Below, one piece after another: positions 26,055 to 34,815 of a stretch of 64,000 bases of DNA. Each line of letters opens with the position of its first letter. Positions within the stretch are counted from its first letter, which is position 1. The translations under genes were made by a program, and so were the position numbers. This stretch comes from Alicyclobacillus acidocaldarius subsp. acidocaldarius Tc-4-1. Lineage in GTDB: Bacteria > Bacillota > Bacilli > Alicyclobacillales > Alicyclobacillaceae. Below the pieces are notes generated by a model. The model was not told the DNA's origin. It was given only the letters and a program-made list of their open reading frames with translations, and made no database searches. The stretch covers positions 1,637,572-1,701,571 of the forward strand of contig NC_017167.1 of NCBI RefSeq assembly GCF_000219875.1. The letters run 5' to 3'.

Positions 26055-26891
26055 TTACTTGGCATGCACGGAATGCTGTCTAGAAGAAGATTGCCTCGTT
26101 GGAGATTTCGTCGTTGACGGTGGTGCCACAGGAGCTGTGGGATTGGAAGTTACAGTGACGTTTGGCCCATTTGTCGCACTGGTCGCATTGGTGGCCGGCA
26201 TCGACTGTGGAGCGTTGGGAGCGACAGACGATGCGCTGTTTGTCGTTGATGGGAGCGTCATTCCCGTCGGGTAGAGCACAACCTGGGCATTACCCGCCAG
26301 AACGGCGCTGGCCACTACCGGATATTCGCTCATAGGCACGAACAGATAGAGTACTTTGGAAGATGATGAGTTTCCTCCGAACGTCGAGTTGTTGCTTGTT
26401 TGCGGTTCCAACACCGACAGTACATAGACCGGATAAAGCTGAGGCGTTGCATTTTGCCCCTGCGGTGTCACCGTGAGCGCGATCATTTGCCCGGGCTCTA
26501 CCAGATTGGCGAGTGCGGAATTGGCGGTGAAGTTCATGACCACACCCTGCGTGTGATGGATCGACACATATTGATTGAGCAGGGCTTGCAGGTCGTTGGT
26601 ATTCGCAACCATGTTCACACTAATGGGCTCATCCGGCACCGTGGAGACGGACAAGTAGTGTCCAGCCAATTGCGAGGGTGAGATATTTAAAAGGCCGGCC
26701 TGTTTCGCAAAACGACGCGGCACGGCGATCGTCGTCAGTTCATTGGGCTCGACTGGCGTATCTGCGGGAATGTATGTGTTGGCGGCGATCACCGGCACCG
26801 TAGCGGTTGTCAGTCGATAACCTGCCGCAAAAAGCACGCCTGCTGCCAACGCAAGTCCTACGCCCGTCAGTAGAAACGCACTACGCTTCAT
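26055..26891 (-). CDS. CpaB/RcpC-like SAF-domain pilus protein
   Basis: 278 residues with an N-terminal anchor (FLLTGVGLALAAGVLFAAGY). A SAF-type domain follows (VPVIAANTYIPADTPVEPNE, then LAGHYLSVSTVPDEPISVNMV), as in Flp pilus assembly protein CpaB. The C-terminal 70 residues are a low-complexity Ser/Thr/Pro/Asn tail. In Gram-negative Tad systems CpaB pairs with the outer-membrane secretin; in a Gram-positive cell it probably acts at the cell wall. The gene overlaps the CpaE-like gene by 11 bp. Confidence 0.78.
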   Translation of the reverse strand: MKRSAFLLTGVGLALAAGVLFAAGYRLTTATVPVIAANTYIPADTPVEPNELTTIAVPRRFAKQAGLLNISPSQLAGHYLSVSTVPDEPISVNMVANTNDLQALLNQYVSIHHTQGVVMNFTANSALANLVEPGQMIALTVTPQGQNATPQLYPVYVLSVLEPQTSNNSTFGGNSSSSKVLYLFVPMSEYPVVASAVLAGNAQVVLYPTGMTLPSTTNSASSVAPNAPQSMPATNATSATNGPNVTVTSNPTAPVAPPSTTKSPTRQSSSRQHSVHAK

Positions 26892-28035
26892 GCGATTTCG
26901 CCTCCTTCGTCGAAATGGAGAGTGTTTGAATCAACTGATGAATGCGAGCATTCGTTTTGCGAGAACCTAACGGCGTCAATCCTTGTTGCACGCGCTGGTA
27001 AAGCGTGTCATCTTCATGGACGATGGCCGCAACCCGAAAGCCAATCTCCTTCTGCAAAAATGCACTGATGGCTGCGGCTTTTCGCGGACGCTCACGCACG
27101 CGATTCAACACCAGATACACAGGACGCTCACTCATGTGCAGGAACGCGCGCAAATCGGTCCACGTGGTACGATCCGCCGTCGTTACGCCCAGCACCCGAT
27201 CGGCTTCGCGCATTGCCACCACGGTCGACATCAGGTGCCCAGCATGGGTATCCAGAATCAGCGCATCCGCATACAGTCCCACGAGATGAATCAGTCGTGC
27301 CACGCCGTCTTTGCTTAATCCGAGCGGACGATCTCCCTTGGGAATCAACCACCATCCTGCGGGTGTCCGCAACATGTTTTGCTCTAGCTCAGGATCAGTC
27401 AAGACGTCTGGGAGTGTTTCGAAACGGTCTGCGGTCACCGTGCGTTCCACACGAAATAGATTGGCCAGGTTTCCATACGGGTCGAGTTCCGCGACCACGA
27501 TCCGCTTTCCCCGTGCGACCATCGCATTGGCAAGCAGCACTGCCATGGTAGTTTTTCCGACACCCCCCTTGACCCCTGTCACGCAAATGACGGTGGCTCT
27601 GCGAGGCGTTGGCGCAGGTGGTTGAAAGGGCTTGGATTCCACATACGCTGTGTACGTCGTTTTTCGGCGTTGACTCACGAGACTCGCCAAGGTCGTTGGA
27701 TTCTCGGTATTCACCTCGCGTTCCCAACGACGTGCATACTCCACCGCAGGCGGATAGGGCACCACGTCGTCGTATCCCTGTTGCCGCAAGCCTTCAAATT
27801 GCTCGGGCGCCAACGTATCCAGTGTGCAGTAAAGTGTTGACAGGCCCAACGTGTTCTTGACGTGTTGCACGGTAGCTGGGTTCCATCCTCCGAGAAAGAG
27901 CGCCAATTTCCCCTCAGCCCAGGTGTTCGGGATCTCCTCTTCCTTTGTGGCAATCTTCACTTGGACACCTTGTTTTTCCAAGTATTTTCGCAATCGCTCC
28001 GCACGCACCGGATCGTGGTCACACACGAGCCACAT
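26881..28035 (-). CDS. CpaE/TadZ-like MinD-family ATPase
   Basis: 384 residues: an N-terminal receiver-like domain (WLVCDHDPVRAERLRKYL) and a C-terminal ParA/MinD domain with the deviant Walker A VTGVKGGVGKTTMAVLLANAM near residue 157, plus the Walker B-like ALILDTHAGH. CpaE/TadZ proteins place the Tad pilus machine in the cell. This is the only one of the four MinD-like proteins in the element with a fully canonical P-loop. Confidence 0.82.
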   Translation of the reverse strand: MWLVCDHDPVRAERLRKYLEKQGVQVKIATKEEEIPNTWAEGKLALFLGGWNPATVQHVKNTLGLSTLYCTLDTLAPEQFEGLRQQGYDDVVPYPPAVEYARRWEREVNTENPTTLASLVSQRRKTTYTAYVESKPFQPPAPTPRRATVICVTGVKGGVGKTTMAVLLANAMVARGKRIVVAELDPYGNLANLFRVERTVTADRFETLPDVLTDPELEQNMLRTPAGWWLIPKGDRPLGLSKDGVARLIHLVGLYADALILDTHAGHLMSTVVAMREADRVLGVTTADRTTWTDLRAFLHMSERPVYLVLNRVRERPRKAAAISAFLQKEIGFRVAAIVHEDDTLYQRVQQGLTPLGSRKTNARIHQLIQTLSISTKEAKSHEA

Positions 28036-28519
28036 CGCGAATCACGCTCCACAAGGTCTCAAATTTGTGTCGCCATATCGGATCGCGTTGGGTGAGGGGT
28101 TCCCCGACCATGGCGCACGTCGCTTGCCGCATATCCCATGGCAACACAAGCGAAGGTTGAAATTCGCGTGGAAAAATCCACGGCACGCCTGTTTCTTCGT
28201 AACCGATTAGCACCAAGAAAGTCGGTCTTTCTGAATGACGAACAGCTTGCAGTGCTCTGTGAATCCTCGCCAAATCGGGGGTGACGCCATAGACTACGAC
28301 CTCTGGTGTCACGTCGGGTTCCTCATGATCCACACAGACCAATAGAGGCTGAGGTTGTAGGCGCTTCACATCCAGCCATTGTTCGTATACACGCACATGG
28401 CGATTCCACACGCGATACGGCGCACGTGGATCAGCGTAAATCACACTCGGTTCAACGGCACCCGCCAGATTCCATGCCAGGAAGCTTTTCGCGAAGCCCG
28501 CAAACCCTACGATTCTCAT
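28019..28519 (-). CDS. Degenerate MinD-like protein
   Basis: 166 residues beginning MRIVGFAGFAKSFLAWNLAG. This resembles the start of a MinD/ParA P-loop but lacks the K-GG-GK-S/T residues. The remainder (LLVCVDHEEPDVTPEVVVYG and so on) fits a shortened Rossmann-like core. It overlaps the canonical CpaE-like gene by 17 bp and the EAL gene by 4 bp. It may be a non-catalytic partner of the CpaE-like ATPase. Assignment rests on pattern only. Confidence 0.55.
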   Translation of the reverse strand: MRIVGFAGFAKSFLAWNLAGAVEPSVIYADPRAPYRVWNRHVRVYEQWLDVKRLQPQPLLVCVDHEEPDVTPEVVVYGVTPDLARIHRALQAVRHSERPTFLVLIGYEETGVPWIFPREFQPSLVLPWDMRQATCAMVGEPLTQRDPIWRHKFETLWSVIRDVARV

Positions 28520-29121
28520 GACACTGCCCCCAGCGGGATCGGTCGTCCATATAAGAATCCCTGCCCATATTCCACACCGAGTTCCACGAGCCACGATTCT
28601 TGTTCTGGCATTTCAACACGCTCCACAATGAAACGCGCGCCTAAGCGACGGGCCATTGCAATGAGCATTGGAAAAAAGTCCAACAGCTCCTCGCTCCATG
28701 TGGCTTTGATCCACTCGGGACGAAGGACACTCCACCTTGAGAATCCGTTGTAACCTGTGCCCAGATCGTCCAGAGCCACTTCGAGCCCACGTTTTCGGAA
28801 GGGTTCCAAATATGCCGCGGCCGCCTCCACATCGAGGCGGCCGCGTTCTGTGATTTCAAGCACCAACCCGCGCAGTGAATCTCTGTGATCAAAGGGGAGA
28901 GAACGCGCGTTTAAGAGCTCCGAAGTGACGTTGACGAAGACGTAGTCCTGACGCTCCTGCGCAAGTTTTCGCGCCGTATGCACAATGTATCGGTCCAACT
29001 CCCCCAACAATCCGGCTTGGGCTACGAGATTCAACGTATCCCGCGGATGCGCGATGAGCAATTCGTGTCCGACACATGTGCGCTGAGGAATGCGCACGAT
29101 GGGCTGAAGGCGCATGGTCAT
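28516..29121 (-). CDS. Small EAL-domain protein (cyclic-di-GMP phosphodiesterase or sensor)
   Basis: 201 residues spanning a short EAL domain without a sensor domain. The EAL signature is HELL (Glu20), then NVTSELL, LEITERG and ALDDLGTGYNGF. The usual IKID lysine appears in WIKATWSEE, then VERVEMPEQ and GQGFLYGRPIP. Most metal-binding acids are present, but the motifs are altered, so it may bind cyclic-di-GMP rather than hydrolyse it. Its ATG overlaps the ParM-like gene stop. Confidence 0.8.
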   Translation of the reverse strand: MTMRLQPIVRIPQRTCVGHELLIAHPRDTLNLVAQAGLLGELDRYIVHTARKLAQERQDYVFVNVTSELLNARSLPFDHRDSLRGLVLEITERGRLDVEAAAAYLEPFRKRGLEVALDDLGTGYNGFSRWSVLRPEWIKATWSEELLDFFPMLIAMARRLGARFIVERVEMPEQESWLVELGVEYGQGFLYGRPIPLGAVS

Positions 29122-30137
29122 GGCGTGCCTCCCCCTTCGCGCGTCAAGCCATACAAGCGATAGCCCTCAGCATTGGCGAGTTGGGGATCGGGCACAACGT
29201 AGACCCGTGGAAAGATTTGCTGGAGAACACTCTGAGCCAGACGGTATCCTCCACCAGCCAGAAACACCGTGTGAATACGTTTCATCGCATCCGCCCCCAG
29301 ATGTTCTTGGATGCGCCGCGCGATGAGCTGCCCCATGCGCTCCATGTGTCGAGATCGTTCAGGTTCGATGGATACAACCCGTCCCCCGTAGTAAACTTCT
29401 CCATGTGTGTAAAGTTCATCGTAGATGGGATCGGAAAGTGGAGGGGTTTCCCCCGTTCGCTGACGAAAGATCCCGGCGAGCGCCAAATATAAATCGTGAA
29501 CGCCGACGTCCACCGAATCCGACAAGCGGCTGATGAGTCGCAACTCGGGTTTGGTCTCGAATGTGACAAACCCCGTGGTACGCGTGCCTACATCCACCAG
29601 CAAGAGATAGCCTCCTTGGTCGATCCACGCAGGATTCCGTAACTCGAGCGTGGTCGGGTCGAGCAACGTCCCGATCATCGCCCCCATTGCCTGCGGGATC
29701 ACGCGCACGCTTTGCGGCGCGACCTCCATAGTTCGATCCTGCACGGTCACTCGTCCGCGCAGGTGCAGCAGGCGCTCCTTCAACGCTTCCCGTTGCGATT
29801 CGAAGTGCGCGAGCGGCAGACCTGTCACGACATGCAGCGGCTCTCCTTCCTGCCCCAGGAGTGCGAGTGTCACCAGCCACAGGGCTTCCGTATCCCCGTC
29901 CTCGTACTTCTTCGTCGCGAGATTCAGCGCCGTCACGCCCTCACGCCTCGCCAATTCCCCCACAAACACTCGCCGAGTTCCTGAAGCTGTCTCTATGAAT
30001 GCTTCGTACTCCGGCGATTGGAACAAGTCCGCCATGATGAGCTCATGCGCATCGCAAACCACCGCGGGGAAGCGTACCTGACGCTCCCCGTTCGTGGCTT
30101 TGATCCACCCGTACCCCAGATCCACACCCACAATCAT
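29118..30137 (-). CDS. ParM/StbA-like actin-family ATPase
   Basis: Actin-like filament protein of the type used for plasmid segregation. Nucleotide-binding motifs are visible: phosphate-1 IVGVDLGYGWIKAT, phosphate-2 LLLVDVGTRTTGFVTF and adenosine VFLAGGGYRLAQ. I start at ATG 30137 because AGAGGGGAG is well spaced from it (339 residues); an in-frame ATG 21 nt upstream is less likely. No ParR-like adaptor was identified next to it. In an integrated element it may act during an extrachromosomal stage. Confidence 0.78.
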   Translation of the reverse strand: MIVGVDLGYGWIKATNGERQVRFPAVVCDAHELIMADLFQSPEYEAFIETASGTRRVFVGELARREGVTALNLATKKYEDGDTEALWLVTLALLGQEGEPLHVVTGLPLAHFESQREALKERLLHLRGRVTVQDRTMEVAPQSVRVIPQAMGAMIGTLLDPTTLELRNPAWIDQGGYLLLVDVGTRTTGFVTFETKPELRLISRLSDSVDVGVHDLYLALAGIFRQRTGETPPLSDPIYDELYTHGEVYYGGRVVSIEPERSRHMERMGQLIARRIQEHLGADAMKRIHTVFLAGGGYRLAQSVLQQIFPRVYVVPDPQLANAEGYRLYGLTREGGGTP

Positions 30138-30161
30138 CGGTTTCTCCCCTCTCATCACGCA

Positions 30162-30620
30162 TCAGGACACGCTCGTTGGAACCCACGAGTAGACCGGCTG
30201 CGAAACGTATTGGGTCTGTTGGATGTAAACGGTCTGGCACTCTTGCTCTGTGGTATAAATCGGAATTGAATAGTTATAAACATATGCGTATCCATTACTA
30301 CCGTAGGAAGTTGTTACATACGTCAGCGATGCATCTTCGGGGCAATAATTGAAGGTAGTTCCTTCAAGCACTCCATTTTGATAGAACGTGTAGTACCCCA
30401 TCGCGCACTGTCCTGTTTGAGCCCCGGTTTGAACTTGCACATTCTGGCATTGCTCTTCCGGTACCTCAACTGTTTCCGGCACGGTTTGTGTTCCCGTTTG
30501 CACGTAATGCCCCGCCGTGACCGTCACGGTGTTGCTTTGCACGGTTTGCGCACTTGCGACGGGTGCAAACGCCAACAGCCACGCTCCACCAATCCATGCA
30601 CTAAGGACGGCCCGTTTCAT
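30162..30620 (-). CDS. Secreted small protein with paired cysteines
   Basis: 152 residues with a clear signal peptide (AVLSAWIGGAWLLAFAPVASA, cleavage after ASA). The mature part is rich in Thr, Gln, Tyr and Val, with alternating QT/TV strands and four cysteines, consistent with a disulfide-stabilised beta-rich surface protein. GGGAGGAG precedes the ATG. Not recognised as a family. It sits between the CpaE-like and ParM-like genes. Confidence 0.65.
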   Translation of the reverse strand: MKRAVLSAWIGGAWLLAFAPVASAQTVQSNTVTVTAGHYVQTGTQTVPETVEVPEEQCQNVQVQTGAQTGQCAMGYYTFYQNGVLEGTTFNYCPEDASLTYVTTSYGSNGYAYVYNYSIPIYTTEQECQTVYIQQTQYVSQPVYSWVPTSVS

Positions 30621-30659
30621 GTCTCGCTCCTCCCTTAACCAAATGAGGACTGCATGGCA

Positions 30660-31905
30660 TTAAGCGCGCGCGCCGAACCAACGGCGTTTGGCTTTGACTG
30701 CCGAAAACTCAAACACTTCATCCCAAAACGGCTTCATCGCCTGCACAATGCGTTTGCCGTTCAGTCCGCCTCGTTTATCGATCGTGGGATCAAACGGAAC
30801 CACAGCGCGCACAGTGTAGGGCGTCAGATACTGCCGCATCGCGCGTTCATCCGCACGCGCACGCTTGGACTTGTTGACGAAGGCCGACACCCCCAGACGC
30901 GTCTAGGCCCGAGAATGCGAGTTTGTCCGCATGTTCCTGGATTCTGGCTAACTGGTCGACGGCGGGATTGACCACCAGCATGACTTTCGTGGTGTACGGC
31001 AACACCGCCTGATGGATCGGCGTCCATCCCTGCGGCATGTCGAGGAGCACCACATCCATCTCTTCGAGACACAGGTTTACCAAGTACTCCGCATCCTCCG
31101 GTGACTGAAGCACCACTTCAGGACTTTGGGGCGAGGGAAAGAGATGCAGCCCGGACTCGTGCAATAAACACACCCCATCTCGCACAGCCTCCTCCACCGA
31201 TCCGCCGCGCCAACCGCGCACATCCTGCGCATCTGTGAAACCAAACTTTTGTGCAATGTCACCATTGACGTCCAAATCAATTACGGCCACGCGTTTGCCT
31301 TTTAGCGCCGCGTAGTACGCTGTGTGCGCGCCGAGCGTTGACCTTCCAGCGCCGCCCTTGGGACTGTCAAGCATCAACACTGGAATGACGCGTCTACGCA
31401 CGGCAGGTCGCGATGTTCGTCGGAGTTCCTCGATGGGATGATGCGGTGGAGATGTTCCCGATGCGCTAGATAACGTCGAACGCTCAGTTTGCGAAACGTT
31501 CTCAGTTGTAACCTTGGTCAACACTTCCGGCGATGAAGTTGGCAGTGATGGCGTTGGATTCGAAGCGATAGGTTCCGACGTGGAACTTGTCGAATTCTCC
31601 GTTGTGGTTTGCGAAGGAGCCGACGTTTCTGACGATGAATTCCGACGCATGCGCAACTGCTCTTCCCATCGCATCACCGCCGCCAGATCAAATGGTGGCG
31701 TGAATTCGTAAATGGGCACCTGCGGTACACGCTGTCGGACAGCTTCCGTGACGCCCAATCTGGCGTCGACGACAATGCCTTCCACGTACCCTGTGGCCAC
31801 GTACCGTCGCAACTCGCTCATCGCCGTCACGAGTCGCACATCCAGGATCCCGTCGCACTGCTCCAAGATCCCTTCTGCGCCACTTGCACAAAGGAGTGCC
31901 AGCAT
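30660..31905 (-). CDS. CpaE-like MinD-family ATPase, frameshifted at a C5 run
   Basis: An N-terminal receiver-like domain, a Ser/Thr/Pro-rich linker (about 90-165) and a MinD/ParA domain with Walker A LDSPKGGAGRSTLGAHTAYY near residue 185 and VVLLDMPQGW. The frame closes early (at 30847). The natural continuation, GVSAFVNKSKRARADERAMR to 30660, is in the +1 frame. Removing one base from the 5-base run at 30890-30894 gives ASGVSAFVNKSKR. The P-loop has Arg for Lys in GKS (GRST), so catalytic activity is doubtful. Confidence 0.72.
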
Positions 31906-31922
31906 GCGCCTTCGTCACCTCC

Positions 31923-32885
31923 TCATTCGTCTAACACGAATCCAGAGAATTCCGGTCTATGGTCCTCGTCATCGCCTGCGTCGTCATCCATGACGAATCC
32001 CTGCTGCTCCTCGGCGCTTTCATCACCGTCACCTTCGTTCACGGTGACGTCCAAACGGATGTTGTGCTCGTACTGGTCGATGGCCAGCCACAACTCCCAC
32101 AACCCGGATGCGAACGCGGCATGCTTGGCAGCGACCGGCACCCCGGTGGTCATGGCCTCGTAGGCTGCCGCGCCAAAGTCCGGAATGACCATATGCGCTT
32201 CGGACCCGACTTCGAGCCCATAGGGAACGCGGTTCACCACGAGCCAATACGTTTCATCTTTGACGACGGGTAAAGCTTTCGCGGGATCACAGTCCTGCAC
32301 CAGGATCACCGCGTCCGCATCAGGCACTTCCGTTGTGGTGTCGGAGGTGTCGATCACCCAGACCTCTCCTCCATCCGCCTCCGTGGTACCGAACACCATG
32401 TCGCGATAAGGTGGCGAAATCCATGTCGCGAGAGGACTGGCGTTCGACACGCTGACCAGCTTGGCTTTCACGCCTCGAGACACCAACACGTGAAACAAGT
32501 TCCAGGCCAAAAACGTTCCACCCGCCTGACGGCTGGAGACCACCTGTACCTTGAACGGCGCAGGTGTGTATCGCACCGGTGGCGAATCCAGGTCGCGCAC
32601 CAAAAAAGCCAACACTTGAGATGCCGTGAGTCGATTCAGGACGGGAACCACCATGATGCGATCATCTGGGAGTCCCAGTTGCCGCGCTTTCTTCGCGATT
32701 TGTTGCGTGCCCGCCACAAGCTTCACTGGCACCTTGGCCTGCAAAGCCGCCTTCGCGTGCGCTAACTGTGTGACCAAAGCGAGATCGGCCCCATCGGGCG
32801 TCTCCACCCATTCCACGCCAGGAAGCGTGGAATGAATCCACGCTTCCGCAGCGGTATCCCCTAAAGCCAAGTACACCTTCATCAA
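31923..32885 (-). CDS. MinD-like protein with degenerate P-loop and acidic tail
   Basis: 320 residues with an N-terminal Rossmann-like half and a second half opening VQVVSSRQAGGTFLAWNLFH. This aligns by eye with a ParA P-loop but lacks the catalytic lysines. VWVIDTSDTTTEV sits where Walker B is expected. The C-terminal 45 residues are strongly acidic. It overlaps the HU-like gene by 4 bp and precedes the CpaE-like gene by 17 bp. Probably a non-hydrolysing relative of the neighbouring CpaE proteins. Confidence 0.6.
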   Translation of the reverse strand: MMKVYLALGDTAAEAWIHSTLPGVEWVETPDGADLALVTQLAHAKAALQAKVPVKLVAGTQQIAKKARQLGLPDDRIMVVPVLNRLTASQVLAFLVRDLDSPPVRYTPAPFKVQVVSSRQAGGTFLAWNLFHVLVSRGVKAKLVSVSNASPLATWISPPYRDMVFGTTEADGGEVWVIDTSDTTTEVPDADAVILVQDCDPAKALPVVKDETYWLVVNRVPYGLEVGSEAHMVIPDFGAAAYEAMTTGVPVAAKHAAFASGLWELWLAIDQYEHNIRLDVTVNEGDGDESAEEQQGFVMDDDAGDDEDHRPEFSGFVLDE

Positions 32886-33154
32886 TTCACACGTCCTTTC
32901 AAAGTGCGAGACGGCAGAAACGTCACCGTCGCTTTTTCTGGAACCTCCATGATTTCACCTGTGTGTGGATGTCGAACATGACGAGGAGCTCGCACAACAT
33001 AGCGAAACTTGCCAAGAGGAGGCAACCACACGTCTTCGCCTGCCTGAAGTCGCTCCGCGACCACTTCACAGAGCGAATTGAGTGCTTGCCACACCTGCTT
33101 GTGTTTCATTCCCGTCCGTACTGCGATTTCTGCGACGAGTTCCGATTTATTCAT
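32882..33154 (-). CDS. HU/IHF-family DNA-binding protein
   Basis: 90 residues with the HU layout: MNKSELVAEIAVRTGM at the start, the beta-arm region FRYVVRAPRHVRHPHTGEIM, and a C-terminal helix. The arm differs from chromosomal HU consensus in carrying RAPRHVRHPHTG. GGGGAGG precedes the ATG. It leads the CpaE-like gene cluster. A role in relaxosome or element architecture is plausible. Confidence 0.87.
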   Translation of the reverse strand: MNKSELVAEIAVRTGMKHKQVWQALNSLCEVVAERLQAGEDVWLPPLGKFRYVVRAPRHVRHPHTGEIMEVPEKATVTFLPSRTLKGRVN

Positions 33155-33182
33155 GATTCATCCTCCCCATGAGATGAAGGCT

Positions 33183-33218
33183 TGGCATGCAAAATAAAAA
33201 AGCCGCCCGTCGGCGGCT
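33183..33218 (-). terminator. Terminator after the Ig-repeat gene followed by the recurring box
   Basis: Stem AGCCGCC/GGCGGCT (33201-33207 with 33212-33218) followed in mRNA sense by TTTTTTA and then TTTTGCATGCCA (33183-33194), 35 nt before the HU-like start. Confidence 0.75.
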
Positions 33219-34237
33219 CAGTTGGTATTGAGATACGCGATGAACTGGTTGGTCGCGCCCTGCGCCAAGGTGTACGTCGTCGTCAAAGTCTGTTGCGAAG
33301 ATGGCCCCGCAATCGTCTGACCTGTCGTGACATCCACAATGGACAAGGTCTGGTTGGACGCAAGCGGCGCATTCGCCTGGGCTGTGAGCGTCACGCTCGT
33401 GTTGCCCGGCGCGTTCGAAACCGGCGTCGCTGTAAGAGTTACGGACGTTGCGCCTTGCACTTGCACTGTTGTGGTCGAACTTTGACCATAGACCGACGCT
33501 GTGATCGTGTATGTACCTGCTGTCGTTGCTGAAAACGTCGTAGACCACTGCCCTTGTGCATTGGTCGTGACGTTCGTCGCCGCCAGATTGCCTCCACTGG
33601 CCTGAAGCGTCACAGGAACATTCGCCACGCCGCTGCCATTCGCCGTGACCTGACCGCTCACCGTGACCGTCTGGCCAATATTCGCAGGTGATGGAGACGC
33701 TTGAATACTGACTTGGAAGGCTTCCCACGTAATCTGGACGGGTGACGACGACTGAATCGGCGCCCCTCCAGGCGTACCCAGATAGAGCACATAGGTATGT
33801 GTTCCCGGCGTTTGTTGGCTCACATTGGTCGAAATCGACTGTCCGCTGCCGCCTGTTATCCATTGCCCCGTCGTTTCATCGTAGATTCCCAACTCGTATC
33901 CGTTTGTGGATTCGCTTGCGTTGCCTGTCAACGTGGCAGATTGCCCAGCTAACACTTCCGTCGGTGTTCCGGTGAGCGTTAGCGTCATGCCTATGACGCC
34001 GGTCTCGATGACGTTCACATTGCCATTATTCACGCTAACGGTGTACGCCGTGCCGTGCTTCCCCCATAGGGTATATCCTGCCCGATCTAGTTCTTGCGTG
34101 ACTTGGGAAGTGCCATTCGCCGCCAACACCCAATAAGCGGCAACACCTGCAAAGCTCATGGTCATCACGGCGATCATGATCAACAGGCGAGGCGGCATGT
34201 TTTCGGGTCCCGCTCGTCTCCAGCGCCAGGTTTTCAA
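33218..34237 (-). CDS. Membrane-anchored surface protein with Ig-like repeats
   Basis: 339 residues from a TTG at 34237 (GGGAGG 8 nt upstream). A basic N-terminus (LKTWRWRRAGPENMPPRL) precedes one membrane helix (LLIMIAVMTMSFAGVAAYWVL). A pilin-like region of about 60 residues and then three Ig-like repeats follow (TLTGTPTEVLAGQSATLT; ASPSPANIGQTVTVSG; TATPVSNAPGNTSVTL). The same repeat style occurs in the giant surface protein at 56-60 kb. It directly follows the prepilin peptidase gene, so it could be a large pilin or tip adhesin; that is an inference. Confidence 0.68.
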   Translation of the reverse strand: MKTWRWRRAGPENMPPRLLIMIAVMTMSFAGVAAYWVLAANGTSQVTQELDRAGYTLWGKHGTAYTVSVNNGNVNVIETGVIGMTLTLTGTPTEVLAGQSATLTGNASESTNGYELGIYDETTGQWITGGSGQSISTNVSQQTPGTHTYVLYLGTPGGAPIQSSSPVQITWEAFQVSIQASPSPANIGQTVTVSGQVTANGSGVANVPVTLQASGGNLAATNVTTNAQGQWSTTFSATTAGTYTITASVYGQSSTTTVQVQGATSVTLTATPVSNAPGNTSVTLTAQANAPLASNQTLSIVDVTTGQTIAGPSSQQTLTTTYTLAQGATNQFIAYLNTN

Positions 34238-34254
34238 CTTTGCCACCTCCCGTG

Positions 34255-34725
34255 TTATGGTCGTACAACGACCAGAAATATGGCGGTTGTCAACGCGGTC
34301 CCAAAAAAGAAATAGAAGCCAAGCGGCGCCAGGTCTCGTTCTTCCGTTGAAACATGAGGCCCTGCAAGCACTGACCATAAAGGACGAGACACCAGTGCAG
34401 CGACAAGCCCGATCAATAACGGGACAAGGGCCAACAGACCTAGTCCTACGCCCATCAACCCCACCATTTCAGCATCGCCGAGCGCATGGCCATGATCCAC
34501 GCACCACCAAAGGGCACCAAGTCCGATGCCAAACAGGCACATGGACAACAGGAGCCACCAGGCGGCATGGAGCCACGCAGCGTCTGCAATGAGCATGAAG
34601 ACCGTGAATGCGATCAGTCCCGTTTCGCTTACACGTCGGTACAGAATATCCGTCACCGCGCAGAAAGCCAAAAGCAACGTCATGGCGCAGGCATTGAATT
34701 CTAGCAGAACCAATTCAGTTCGCAA
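34255..34725 (-). CDS. Prepilin peptidase (CpaA/TadV type)
   Basis: Aspartic membrane protease that processes pilins. The 156 residues contain multiple membrane helices and the two catalytic aspartates in AVTDILYRR (Asp26) and LGDAEMVG (Asp84), the A24 family pattern. It lacks the N-methylation domain of PilD, as CpaA/TadV proteins do. The TTG start has GGAG 10 nt upstream. Adjacent pilin-like and Tad genes support the call. Confidence 0.82.
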   Translation of the reverse strand: MRTELVLLEFNACAMTLLLAFCAVTDILYRRVSETGLIAFTVFMLIADAAWLHAAWWLLLSMCLFGIGLGALWWCVDHGHALGDAEMVGLMGVGLGLLALVPLLIGLVAALVSRPLWSVLAGPHVSTEERDLAPLGFYFFFGTALTTAIFLVVVRP

Positions 34726-34778
34726 CGCAGCATCACTCCGGCCTTTCTTCGCATTGATACTTCACGATTCTTTACCAG

Positions 34779-34807
34779 TGAATCAATGGATGATCTACAA
34801 TGATTCA
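34779..34807. repeat. Inverted repeat between the prepilin peptidase and relaxation genes
   Basis: TGAATCA (34779-34785) and TGATTCA (34801-34807) form a 7-bp inverted repeat with a 15-nt spacer in a 90-bp AT-rich gap. There is no T-run. It could be an operator or part of an origin of transfer; nothing more can be said. Confidence 0.3.
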
Positions 34808-34815
34808 ACGGCGTT

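Noticed and set aside
26050-26065. TGCATGCCAAG at the end of the CpaB-like gene
   Set aside because: It matches part of the box but lies within the last codons of the gene, so it may be chance; left out of the count.
30640-30660. TGCCATGCAG after the CpaE-like gene as another box copy
   Set aside because: It resembles the box only in reverse orientation and lacks the TTTGC core, so I did not count it.
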